A program made the translations under genes and the position numbers. A DNA stretch of 64,000 nucleotides from Candidatus Cryptobacteroides choladohippi (GTDB lineage Bacteria > Bacteroidota > Bacteroidia > Bacteroidales > UBA932). The DNA lies in NCBI GenBank assembly GCA_018065985.1, contig JAGHSF010000027.1:1-64000 (forward strand). Reading direction: 5' to 3'. Positions 32,542 through 41,033 of this stretch are shown one piece after another. Under the pieces are notes generated by a model that ran no database searches, was not told the origin of the DNA, and saw only the letters and a program-made list of their open reading frames with translations. The number at the start of each line of letters is the position of its first letter. Within the stretch, counting starts at the first letter, position 1.

Positions 32542-34272
32542 TTACTGTGCCTGGTAGCATCCGAGATCAACCTTTCCGTTGACTACGCGGGCGTTGCCTG
32601 CGAGGTCGGTGTTGTAGGTCTCGAGGAGTGACTTCATGTTAACCTTGAAGGGACCCTTCATGTCAGCCTTCTTGCTGTTGTATGTGATTTCAGCAAGTGT
32701 ACCTGCACCGAGAGCCTTGCCGAGAGGCTTGTAGTCTGAAGTGAGGACAGTGCTGAGGTCGAAGCCGAGAGGCATGTCGATCTGATCCTGGATGGTAGCG
32801 TTTGCTGCATCATTTACTACACCTTCAATCATGTTGTTGGCGAGAGTACCTGCGCCGCCACCCATGCTGAAGAACTTCTCCTGACGCTCGTATACGGGCA
32901 CATCAGATTCATGTGTACAAGGAGATGTCATGTTACCAACCATGATGTTGTTGACGAAGCATGAAGCAACATCGCCACGGAGGTTCTGTCCAGGGTAAGG
33001 TCCACCGTACTCTGCCCAGTTCTTGTTGCCAACGATGGTGTTGTTAGCGAGAACAAGAATTGTCTGGTTGTAGCAGATGAATGTTGAGCAGTAACCGTCC
33101 TTCTTGGTAGAAACGTTGTCAACGATGAGGTTGTTTACGAGAGTAGCAGTTACAGGCTCTGTGTCTGACTTGCCCTCACCGAATCCGAATGCAGCACCAT
33201 GACCTGTTCCAATGTTGTCGGAAACGATACAGTTGTAAACGGTCAGGGTTGTCTTGTAACCACCTTCGTTGGTACCGATGGCACCCTTCTCAGCCTCGTT
33301 GTCGTGAACATAGCAGTGATGAACTGTTACAGGGCCGCCGCAAGCGCGGATTGCAGAACCGTGGTCACCCTTGCAGTTCTTGATCTCGAAGTAAGAGATC
33401 TCTGCTGAGCCATCGAGAGCCTCCATTGCACCGGCAGCACCTGTACAGGTAACACCGTAACCTGCCTTTGAGAGGTCAAGCACTGTGAGGTTGTCCATGC
33501 TCTGCTCGGTGAAGTCTGAGTTCCAACCACCTGAGACAACCTTGTTCTTGCAGTCATTTGTGAACTCGATGGTCTTGGTCAAGACAGCACCACCTTCCAC
33601 GCGTATTTCCTGATACTCCTTGGCAGCCTTGAATGCAGCATAGAAGTCTTCGCCAGCCTTAACATATACAGGAGGCATTACAGCAAGCATGTTACTGTAA
33701 AGGAGGTCACCCTCGGTGCTCTCTGCATAAGCCCAGAAGTAGTAGTCAACGCCGTCCTCAAGTCCGGTAACGGTACCGAGGTTCTTTCCGAGTACGGGAG
33801 CACCGGTCTGTGCAACCTTGGTACCCTTTGCCATATCGGATTCCTTGCCGTAGATGACACCCCATCCTGCATAGTCATCGATGAATTCTGATGCCACGTT
33901 GAGAGCTACGGTTGCTGAACCGAGACCCTGTGAAGCAAGAGAGAGGGTGAGATTTGCGTCAAGAGTATGCGCACGCTGATTGATGATTGCGAGCTGTGAG
34001 CTGCCTGCGATCTTGAATTCAGCACGGCGGATGAGATTCTGAGTGTTTCTGCGTACGGTGAAAGTTGCCTTGCCACCGTTCTGGCTCATGATGAGCCAGC
34101 TGCTGTAATCACCCACGGGGGTGAGGTCACCCGGAACTGTCATTTCAACTGTTCCCGGAGTGTAAGGGATGATCATCCTGTAGGGGTTCTGCTCAATCTC
34201 AGGAATATGGTTCTTGGTACATGAAGCGAACAGGAGTCCGATCCCCATTATTGCGAATAATACTTTTTTCAT
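32542..34272 (-). CDS. Surface lipoprotein with right-handed beta-helix (choice-of-anchor Q-like)
   Basis: A 576-residue lipoprotein (signal ending LLFASCTKN, cysteine near 18). After an N-terminal domain (about 30-200, with VTGLEDGVDYYFWAYAES resembling fibronectin III) comes a long beta-helix (about 210-500) with repeats such as VHHCYVHDNEAEKGAIG, VYNCIVSDNIG, VNNLIVDNVS and LANNTIVGNKN. The C-terminal phrase DLAGNARVVNGKVDLGCYQ is typical of choice-of-anchor Q proteins. It is third in an operon with SusC 1 and SusD 1 (39-base gap to SusD), where the third gene usually encodes a surface glycan-binding lipoprotein. It could instead be a lyase-like enzyme; the catalytic pattern cannot be read. 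Confidence 0.72.
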   Translation of the reverse strand: MKKVLFAIMGIGLLFASCTKNHIPEIEQNPYRMIIPYTPGTVEMTVPGDLTPVGDYSSWLIMSQNGGKATFTVRRNTQNLIRRAEFKIAGSSQLAIINQRAHTLDANLTLSLASQGLGSATVALNVASEFIDDYAGWGVIYGKESDMAKGTKVAQTGAPVLGKNLGTVTGLEDGVDYYFWAYAESTEGDLLYSNMLAVMPPVYVKAGEDFYAAFKAAKEYQEIRVEGGAVLTKTIEFTNDCKNKVVSGGWNSDFTEQSMDNLTVLDLSKAGYGVTCTGAAGAMEALDGSAEISYFEIKNCKGDHGSAIRACGGPVTVHHCYVHDNEAEKGAIGTNEGGYKTTLTVYNCIVSDNIGTGHGAAFGFGEGKSDTEPVTATLVNNLIVDNVSTKKDGYCSTFICYNQTILVLANNTIVGNKNWAEYGGPYPGQNLRGDVASCFVNNIMVGNMTSPCTHESDVPVYERQEKFFSMGGGAGTLANNMIEGVVNDAANATIQDQIDMPLGFDLSTVLTSDYKPLGKALGAGTLAEITYNSKKADMKGPFKVNMKSLLETYNTDLAGNARVVNGKVDLGCYQAQ

Positions 34273-34311
34273 CTTACAATTATATTCTTAATTGTTCCGA
34301 ATAATCAACTA

Positions 34312-36036
34312 TTAATAGCCAGGGTTCTGCTTGAGAGCACCTGCTGCCTTTGTGATTTCGTCTGAAGGATAAGGGAAGCAGATCTTGTAATCAGCCCATA
34401 CAGGTGCGGGTGACTGGAAGTCAAGATAAGGTCCGGGTTCCCATGTTCCATCGGGATCTCCACGATAGCCCTCCTTGAATGTTCCGTCAGGAAGAGTACC
34501 TGAGTAGTGACGTGCCCTAGGATGTGACTCGAGCTCCTTGATAGCGATAGCCTTGATCTCAGGCTCACCGCTGACAGCCCAGCGCTTGAGGTCTCCGAGG
34601 TGGTCGCAAACAGGCTCGAATGCAAGCTCTGCATAACGCTCGTGATAGATGTTCTCCCATGAAACCTTTGTTACAGGCTCGAGGTGTGAACGCTCGCGTA
34701 CTCTGTTGATGTCAGCCTTTGCTGCGTCAGCGTTTCCGAGATGGAGGTTGGCCTCTGCACGGAGAAGGAGACAGTCAGCGAAGCGGATGATGGTGAAGTT
34801 GGTACGTGTTGTAGGCCAGCCACCACCTGACTCGTTTACATAACCTGCATTGATGAAGTCAGCATGTGCGAATGCGGGCATGTACTTGTTGATCTGGAAT
34901 CCGGTCTCAACGTCAGACTCTGAGTAGAATCTCCAAGTCTTGACTTCCTTGAGGTCTGAAGCGGTAGGGAATACGAATTCGTCACCATACTCGAGGATAG
35001 ACCTGGTAAGGCGCTCGTTCCTTTCACCCTTGATGTTATCCTTTGCAAGTTCCTCGTAAGCGTCAAGGGTGGGCTTGAACTGACCCCAACCGTTGTAGAC
35101 GCCCCAGCCCTTGTTCTCAAGGCATGCACCTGTGAACTCGACACCGGCACGAACAGCACCTACACCACCGGTAGAAGGGATAGAGAAGCAGTACTCAGGA
35201 CCGAACCAGTTTGTGAACTCCTCAGAGAAGATCTCAGAGTATGAAGGAAGAAGATCCCTCTTGTATGTGGTCTCGAGTTCGTCAACGCAAGCTTTGACAT
35301 CGCTCCACTTTGACTTGTCCCAAGTTGCCCAGTAAGAGTATACACGAGCCTTCATGGCAACGGCAGCCTCCTTGCAGGCACGACCGACATTGTCCTTGTC
35401 ATAGTCGTTCACGCTCTTGATGAGAGGAAGTGCAGCATCGAAGTCCTCGATGATCATCTTGTAGTTGTCCATTACGGTAGCCTGCTGGGGAGGGATCTGA
35501 TAGTTGTAAACAGAACCGGTCTCCTCACGAACCTGCTCCCACTTTACTGCAGGGATACCCTGAGTTCCGCAACCATAACGGTATGCAAGTGTGAAGTGGA
35601 AGAAAGCTCTCATGAAGTATGCCTCACCGAGGCTTCTGCTCTCGACTTCGGTAAGAGGGGTAACCTTCTGCTTTTCGAGAAGAGCATCGATGATCCAGTT
35701 AGCTCTGGCGCTGAGTTTTGTGAAGCAGTTCCAAACGTTCTTGAGAGGATCGAAGTCACCATCGTAGTTGAGGGTGAAGAGTCCGCTGTAACCACGGGTA
35801 CGTCCAGGAACCATCATGTTGCCGGCGCACTGTTCCCAATAGATTTCACGTCCGTAGGCGTCATCTCCATCGTAGAAAGGACCGTAGATAGCCTTGATAG
35901 CATTTTCAGCCTGAGCGTCATTCGTGAAGTATGTATCAGCTGTAGGAGTTCCCTCGGGCTTTACATCCAGGAATGACTTGCAGGAAGAAAGTGAAAGTGC
36001 TGTGAGAGCAATTGCAAAAACAAGTATTTTTTTCAT
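34312..36036 (-). CDS. SusD/RagB family nutrient-binding lipoprotein, locus 1
   Basis: A 574-residue lipoprotein (signal MKKILVFAIALTALSLSSC, cysteine near residue 19). It has the SusD N-terminus FLDVKPEGTPTADTYFTNDAQ, TPR-like helices through the middle (EVESRSLGEAYFMRAFFHF), the NFTIIRFADCLLLRAEANL segment and a C-terminal KICFPYPSDEITKAAG end. SusD proteins cap their SusC transporter and capture glycan at the cell surface. It follows SusC 1 by 17 bases, in the standard order. The protein resembles SusD 2 (42585-44237), consistent with duplication of the pair. Confidence 0.93.
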   Translation of the reverse strand: MKKILVFAIALTALSLSSCKSFLDVKPEGTPTADTYFTNDAQAENAIKAIYGPFYDGDDAYGREIYWEQCAGNMMVPGRTRGYSGLFTLNYDGDFDPLKNVWNCFTKLSARANWIIDALLEKQKVTPLTEVESRSLGEAYFMRAFFHFTLAYRYGCGTQGIPAVKWEQVREETGSVYNYQIPPQQATVMDNYKMIIEDFDAALPLIKSVNDYDKDNVGRACKEAAVAMKARVYSYWATWDKSKWSDVKACVDELETTYKRDLLPSYSEIFSEEFTNWFGPEYCFSIPSTGGVGAVRAGVEFTGACLENKGWGVYNGWGQFKPTLDAYEELAKDNIKGERNERLTRSILEYGDEFVFPTASDLKEVKTWRFYSESDVETGFQINKYMPAFAHADFINAGYVNESGGGWPTTRTNFTIIRFADCLLLRAEANLHLGNADAAKADINRVRERSHLEPVTKVSWENIYHERYAELAFEPVCDHLGDLKRWAVSGEPEIKAIAIKELESHPRARHYSGTLPDGTFKEGYRGDPDGTWEPGPYLDFQSPAPVWADYKICFPYPSDEITKAAGALKQNPGY

Positions 36037-36053
36037 ATTGTAATTCCTCCTGA

Positions 36054-39000
36054 TTAGTAAGTAAGTTTGACACCGAGTGAGAGCACGCGGTTAACAGGGT
36101 ATTTGAGAGCGTCCCAGCCACCGCATTCAGGATCCATACCTGAGTACTTGGTGAAGGTGAAGAGGTTCTCACCACTGAAGTAAACCTCGAGAGAGCTTCC
36201 GCGCTGCTCGAAGTGGCTCATCTTGTTGAGGACGCGGGTAAGGTCGTAACCTACAGTCACATTCTTGATACGGAGGAATGAAGCATCCTCGAGGTACCAT
36301 GTAGAAGGTGTGCTGAAGTTAGAGTTGGGATCGGTTCTGCTAAGACGAGGGATGTTGGTGTGTCTGTTGTCCTCTGTCCATGAGTTGAGGATCTCGTTAG
36401 AGCGGTTGAAGTTACCCTCTACGTCACCGAGGATAGAGTACTTGCCGACGTAAGCTGCCTTTGCACCCTGAACACCGTAGAGCTGCATGCCGAATGAGAG
36501 GCCCTTCCAGCTGAATCCTGCGTTGATTGAGTAGGTCCAGTCAGGAGTTGCGTTGCCCTGGTATACGCGGTCTGCTGAGTCGATCTTGCCGTCACCGTTG
36601 GCATCCTCGAACTTGAGGTCACCAGGCTGTGCGCTGGGCTGGATGAGCTTGCCATCCTTCTGATGGTCATATACATCCTCCCAGTTCTGGAAGATACCGA
36701 GGCAGTTGATCATGTAGTACTGGTTGAGGGGACCACCTTCGCAAGTCTGATAGATGTAAGGGAGAAGACGGTAACCGCCGCCACCTGTCCAAACACCCTT
36801 TGAACCGTCGCTGTTCTCGACACCGATATTGTGAACCCAGTTCTTGTTGTAGCCGGCGTTGCCGTTTACATAGTAGTTGAAGTCACCAACGTTGTCCTTC
36901 CATCCGAGTGAAAGCTCGATACCGCGGTTCCTGATCTCACCGAGGTTGACCTTCATGGCGTCTACACCGATGTAGTTAGGCCATCCTGCGGTCTGTCCCT
37001 GGATAAGGTTGAAGGTGCGCTTCCAGTAAATGTCTACGCTTGCAGAGAGTCTGTCGTCGAGGAATGCAGCATCAACACCGAAGTCTGACTGCTCAGATGT
37101 CTCCCATGTGAGCTTGCTGTTGAGGGCCTTGCCGTTCCAGTAGAAGGTGCCGATATAACCACCACCTGAAGGGATACCGTACATTGCTGACTCATTCCAA
37201 CCACCAGCATTGAGGGTGTTTGACTTGTAGTTCCAGCCGATTGAACCGAGGTTACCTACGCGACCCCATGATCCACGGAGCTTGAGGAGGGTAACAGCGC
37301 TGTTCTTGTTCCAGAATTTCTCGCTTGAGATCTTCCAACCACCGGTAACAGCGGGGAAGTCGCCGAAGTTGCTGCCATCAGGGAGACGGCCTGCGTAGTC
37401 ACGACGCCAAGAAGCGGTAACGAAGTAGCGGTCATCATAGCTGTATGAGAGACGTGCGATAAGAGCGACGTTTGAGTCAGGACCAGAGAGGTAATCGCCA
37501 GGTTTGTTGATGGTCTGTGCGAAGTTGAAGTACTGAAGGCTCTCGGTCTCGTCAGCGAATGTGCTTGCGCTTGCGCTGAATCCGCGGCCTGAATCGTAGT
37601 TTGCAGTTGTAGAAACGAGAGCGCCTACATTGTGCTTACCGAAGGTGCGGTCCCAAGTAAGAGTGTTCTCGGTCTTCCAACCCTCACCTCTTGAAGCGCT
37701 GTAGCTGAGGCTGTTGCTTGCATCAGGCTTACCTACCTCGAGGCGCTGGTATGAGAAGTTCCTTGAGAAACCGGTGTTTACATAGTAAGAGAAGCGGCTG
37801 ATGAACTTCAGACCCTTGAGCTTTTCGAAGTTTCCGAGCTCGAATGAAGTGGTCGTGAAGAGGCTGTTGCTTCTGTTGTAGTTGTTGTCTGACTGGAGAA
37901 GACGGAACGGGTTGTAAACGTCACCGTGAAGGTTGGCGTAGTTGCTGCCGTACTTCGCTGCATAGTTGGGATCCTCGATGGTGGTACCGCCGTAGGTTCC
38001 TTCGATGAAGGAATAAGTGCCGTCCTCGTTCATGATGGCCTGATTCCTTGATGCACTCTGAGGCATGTAGATTGCGCTGATGATGGCGCCTGAGTAACCT
38101 GAGTTGGTATCAACACCACGGCTGTGGCTCTGGCTCCAGGTAAGGTCCTCGGAGATCTTGGCCCACTTGTTGATCTGATACTCACCTCTGTACTGGATAC
38201 CGATGCTCTTTGCATAAGTTCCTACGAGCACACCGTCGTTGTTGTCTGACTTGAAGCTTACGCGGTTCTTGAAGTTGTCAGTACCTGCGTTGAGAACAAC
38301 ATTGTGACGATGATAAGCTGCGTTGCGGAAGATCTCGTTAACCCAGTCTGTTCTGGTGGTAGCTGCCCAAGGGTTGATCTCGGGATCCCAGCCAGACTCA
38401 ACACCGATTCCGGAATTCTGTGAACCGATGGTTCTCATGCGGGCCTGCTCTTCAGCATTACATGAATGGATGAGGTTGGTAGCGGTGCGTACACCTGCAA
38501 GACCGTCGTAAGAAACGGATACACCCTTCTTACCTTTCTTGGTGGTGACGATAACAACACCGCCGGCACCTGACTGTGCACCGTAGATAGCTGCAGAAGC
38601 GGCATCCTTGAGGACTACGATGCTCTCGATGTCTGACATTGAGTTGATAGGTGCACCGGGCACGCCGTCAACAACCCAGAGAACTGAGTCACCGTTCTGT
38701 GAGCCCTGACCACGGATGACCATGCTGGGGCCTGAGGTAGGTGAACCACCGTCGTTCTGAACGACAACACCAGGGATCTGACCCTGAAGCATGGCCGTTG
38801 TAGATGAAACGGGGTGCTTTGCGAGAGTCTCAGGGCTGGCAACTACACCAACAGAAGCGGACAGGTCCTGCTTCTTGGTTGCGATACCGTAACCGAGAAC
38901 GACAACCTCGTCGAGGAGACTGTTGTCGCTTGTAAGAGTAACATCGATGGGAGAGCCGTCAACAACAACCTCGGCATCCTTGAAGCCGAGATAGCTGATT

Positions 39001-39215
39001 ACGAGAGTCTCGCCCTTCTTACAGTCAATGGTAAAGTTACCATCGAGGTCTGTGACGGTACCCATTGTAGTACCTTTGATCAGCACGCCGGCACCGACAG
39101 CACCTACGCCGTCGGCCTCCTTGACGTTTCCTGATACTTTCACGTTCTGTGCGCTAAGGCCGAAAGAGGCGAAAAGAAGCACAGTCGTAAGAAATACAAA
39201 CAGGTTTTTCTTCAT
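36054..39215 (-). CDS. SusC/RagA family TonB-dependent transporter, locus 1
   Basis: A 1053-residue outer-membrane transporter. It has a signal peptide (to about residue 22), a carboxypeptidase-like regulatory domain (about 25-105, GVLIKGTTMGTVTDLDG), a plug domain (about 120-230, SVGVVASPETLAKHPVSST, VIRGQGSQNGDSVLWVVDG) and a large barrel ending in the typical LSLGVKLTY. It imports oligosaccharides using TonB energy. It leads the operon with SusD 1 and the beta-helix lipoprotein. It has an unusually long leader (about 300 bases) with a -7 box at 39529-39522 and a possible operator near 39556-39589. It is a homologue of SusC 2; one 46-base stretch is identical in DNA (38641-38686 and 46798-46843). 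Confidence 0.94.
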   Translation of the reverse strand: MKKNLFVFLTTVLLFASFGLSAQNVKVSGNVKEADGVGAVGAGVLIKGTTMGTVTDLDGNFTIDCKKGETLVISYLGFKDAEVVVDGSPIDVTLTSDNSLLDEVVVLGYGIATKKQDLSASVGVVASPETLAKHPVSSTTAMLQGQIPGVVVQNDGGSPTSGPSMVIRGQGSQNGDSVLWVVDGVPGAPINSMSDIESIVVLKDAASAAIYGAQSGAGGVVIVTTKKGKKGVSVSYDGLAGVRTATNLIHSCNAEEQARMRTIGSQNSGIGVESGWDPEINPWAATTRTDWVNEIFRNAAYHRHNVVLNAGTDNFKNRVSFKSDNNDGVLVGTYAKSIGIQYRGEYQINKWAKISEDLTWSQSHSRGVDTNSGYSGAIISAIYMPQSASRNQAIMNEDGTYSFIEGTYGGTTIEDPNYAAKYGSNYANLHGDVYNPFRLLQSDNNYNRSNSLFTTTSFELGNFEKLKGLKFISRFSYYVNTGFSRNFSYQRLEVGKPDASNSLSYSASRGEGWKTENTLTWDRTFGKHNVGALVSTTANYDSGRGFSASASTFADETESLQYFNFAQTINKPGDYLSGPDSNVALIARLSYSYDDRYFVTASWRRDYAGRLPDGSNFGDFPAVTGGWKISSEKFWNKNSAVTLLKLRGSWGRVGNLGSIGWNYKSNTLNAGGWNESAMYGIPSGGGYIGTFYWNGKALNSKLTWETSEQSDFGVDAAFLDDRLSASVDIYWKRTFNLIQGQTAGWPNYIGVDAMKVNLGEIRNRGIELSLGWKDNVGDFNYYVNGNAGYNKNWVHNIGVENSDGSKGVWTGGGGYRLLPYIYQTCEGGPLNQYYMINCLGIFQNWEDVYDHQKDGKLIQPSAQPGDLKFEDANGDGKIDSADRVYQGNATPDWTYSINAGFSWKGLSFGMQLYGVQGAKAAYVGKYSILGDVEGNFNRSNEILNSWTEDNRHTNIPRLSRTDPNSNFSTPSTWYLEDASFLRIKNVTVGYDLTRVLNKMSHFEQRGSSLEVYFSGENLFTFTKYSGMDPECGGWDALKYPVNRVLSLGVKLTY

Positions 39216-39521
39216 AAAAATTAAGTTAATAAATAAAATGTTAATGAATAGTGTTTATTCCAATCTTGTGGTCTTGGTCATAAATGCGTAAGTATGTGAA
39301 AACAGACAACAAACCACGCGTTTGTGGTGTTCCCGGTTTCAGATACTCTGGTTTCTTTCCTGAAGTTGTCTTTAAAGCTAAAAGTTTGAGTTTGTTTGTG
39401 TTGGTTATTGAAAAGTGGTGTCTTTGTGCGGATGTGTTGCGCGGCCACATCCCGGTTTTTGTTTGTGTTATTTTCTTTTTTTGTATGGTTATTAAATAGT
39501 TTTTTCTCCAATTGGTGAAAA

Positions 39522-39529
39522 CAAATGTA
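39522..39529 (-). promoter_or_regulatory. -7 box of the SusC 1 operon
   Basis: A perfect TACATTTG on the minus strand with no clear TTG at -33, which suggests an activator is needed. It lies about 42 bases from the conserved TATCCTCAAA motif at 39571-39580. Confidence 0.5.
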
Positions 39530-39555
39530 GCAAGAAATATTATTTTACCATTCCG

Positions 39556-39589
39556 CAATATGCGATATTGTATCCTCAAAACGCGCAAA
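39556..39589. promoter_or_regulatory. Candidate regulator site upstream of SusC 1
   Basis: A perfect inverted repeat CAATAT-GCG-ATATTG (39556-39570) is followed by TATCCTCAAAACGCGCAAA. The second part matches 51869-51887 at 15 of 19 positions and has the same spacing, within one base, to the -7 box of its operon. Confidence 0.4.
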
Positions 39590-39593
39590 TAGC

Positions 39594-41033
39594 CTAGTTG
39601 AACGGCGTGGGTTCGCTATCCAATATTTCCTTTACATCGAAGCTTGTGAACGGCAGGGGACCTTTGCCAAGTTCCGGGGCATTGAAGGATTTGAGCAGAT
39701 TGTCGTAATATTCAGTGTGCTTCTGTGGCAAAACAAATGATTTTGAGCAGGTTCCGTCCTCGCCAACATGGCAGAAGTAAGGCTTGCCGTAAACTCCGTC
39801 ATCCCTTTTCGAGGCAAATACCAGCCAGCGGGAGTTGCTTGACCATGAATGGTAGCTCTCCGATCCGTCCGAGTTGGCTGCCGTCATCGGAATGCGCTCT
39901 CCCGTTTCAAGGTTGATCATAAGGAGGTCGGCTTCCCTGTGCCATAGGGGGAAAGTCCCGTAATCGGCAATGGAAATGCACACGAATCTGCCGTCCGGCG
40001 ACACTCTCGGGTGGCATACCGACTTGCCTTCACTGTATGCGTCGTATATGGTCTCCACCTTGTCTCCTATGCGGCCTGTCGACTCGTCGAATGCCACTCT
40101 GCAGAGGCTGTACTTCTGTGTCTCGATGTTTTCGAGGGTCACGGTGTCGATCTGGGGGGCCTTGCAGTAGTAGATGTACCTGCCGTCCGGCGAGAATGCA
40201 GGGAATGTCTCCAGCATCTCAGGGTCGCTGATGGCACTGCTGCGTATGAATCTGTGCTCCTTCATGTCGGCAACGTAGAGGTCGCTCCTGGTGTCGAACA
40301 CCTCCATCCTGCGTATCGACTGCGCATGGTATCCGGGGATTATCTTGTTTGCGGAGAACACGATGTACCTTGCCGAAGGGGAGAATCCGAAATAGACGCT
40401 GCCGCTTATCATGTCCTCTCCCTTGATGCTGAGCTTCTGCAGCTTTCCGTCCATGTTCAGGATGGCGCCACCGCCGGGACCGCGGACGTAGAACATGCTG
40501 GTCGCAGGGTCCTGGTTGGCGTAGGTGTGGCAGTTCATGCACTTGTTGCCTATCACCCTGTTGTCGCTGAAGTCGTCGGTGCGGAAGTTCTCGATGCACC
40601 TCTGCTGAAGCACTATGTTGTTGTATGCCTCGTAATCGGGCTCGATGAGCCTGTATGTCAGATAAGGGTCGATCTTGTCGGCGCTTACCGTCCAGGTGAA
40701 GGGGGCGAATTCCCTCCATCCGTCCTTGCCGCGTGCCAGAAGCTTGATTTCCAGGGTCTTTCCCTCGCTTTCGGCCATCAGAGCCCGCCATGCCTTCTCA
40801 TTGAAGCGCAGCTTGCCTCCTCGGGAACTGCGGAATTTCCGGCCGTCGACGCACAGGATGGTCCTCGTGGCGCTGCCTTTCAGCTTGAAGTTGAGCGGCG
40901 CGATGTTGGCGGGTATGGTGATGTCGGTGTAGTCGGGGTATATGGGGGCCTGCTCTCCGGTCCGTGTCACATTGGAGGGAGCGCATGCAGCCAGCAGTGC
41001 GGCGGCTGCGAACAGTGCAAGTGGCTTTCTCAT
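39594..41033 (-). CDS. TolB-like (PD40) beta-propeller lipoprotein with one c-type heme motif
   Basis: A 479-residue lipoprotein (signal ending LAACAPS, cysteine 17). Residues 165-169 form a CMNCH heme-binding motif, in NKCMNCHTYA. From about residue 200 on, WD40-like PD40 repeats appear (FGFSPSARYIVFSANK, FPAFSPDGRYIYYCKA, HPRVSPDGRFVCISIAD, HSWSSNSRWLVFASKRD). Such proteins are annotated in Bacteroides as cytochrome c biosynthesis-related, without proof. It overlaps the DUF6057 gene by four bases (41030-41033), so the two are translated together, which suggests a membrane complex with a heme protein. CcsA at 6039 could attach the heme. Its role beside the SusC/D systems is unknown. Confidence 0.78.
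   Translation of the reverse strand: MRKPLALFAAAALLAACAPSNVTRTGEQAPIYPDYTDITIPANIAPLNFKLKGSATRTILCVDGRKFRSSRGGKLRFNEKAWRALMAESEGKTLEIKLLARGKDGWREFAPFTWTVSADKIDPYLTYRLIEPDYEAYNNIVLQQRCIENFRTDDFSDNRVIGNKCMNCHTYANQDPATSMFYVRGPGGGAILNMDGKLQKLSIKGEDMISGSVYFGFSPSARYIVFSANKIIPGYHAQSIRRMEVFDTRSDLYVADMKEHRFIRSSAISDPEMLETFPAFSPDGRYIYYCKAPQIDTVTLENIETQKYSLCRVAFDESTGRIGDKVETIYDAYSEGKSVCHPRVSPDGRFVCISIADYGTFPLWHREADLLMINLETGERIPMTAANSDGSESYHSWSSNSRWLVFASKRDDGVYGKPYFCHVGEDGTCSKSFVLPQKHTEYYDNLLKSFNAPELGKGPLPFTSFDVKEILDSEPTPFN

Larger units (their letters stand above)
39216..39593. other. Long leader and promoter region of SusC 1
   Basis: No protein gene was seen. The minus-strand -7 box is at 39529-39522, giving a leader of about 300 bases. 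Possible structures include a hairpin ACAAAC/GTTTGT around 39308-39324. A 15-base palindrome with 3-base spacer lies at 39556-39570. No known riboswitch was recognised. Confidence 0.5.

Noticed and set aside
39216..39529. Riboswitch in the SusC 1 leader
   Set aside because: Hairpins are possible, but no known riboswitch core was recognised.
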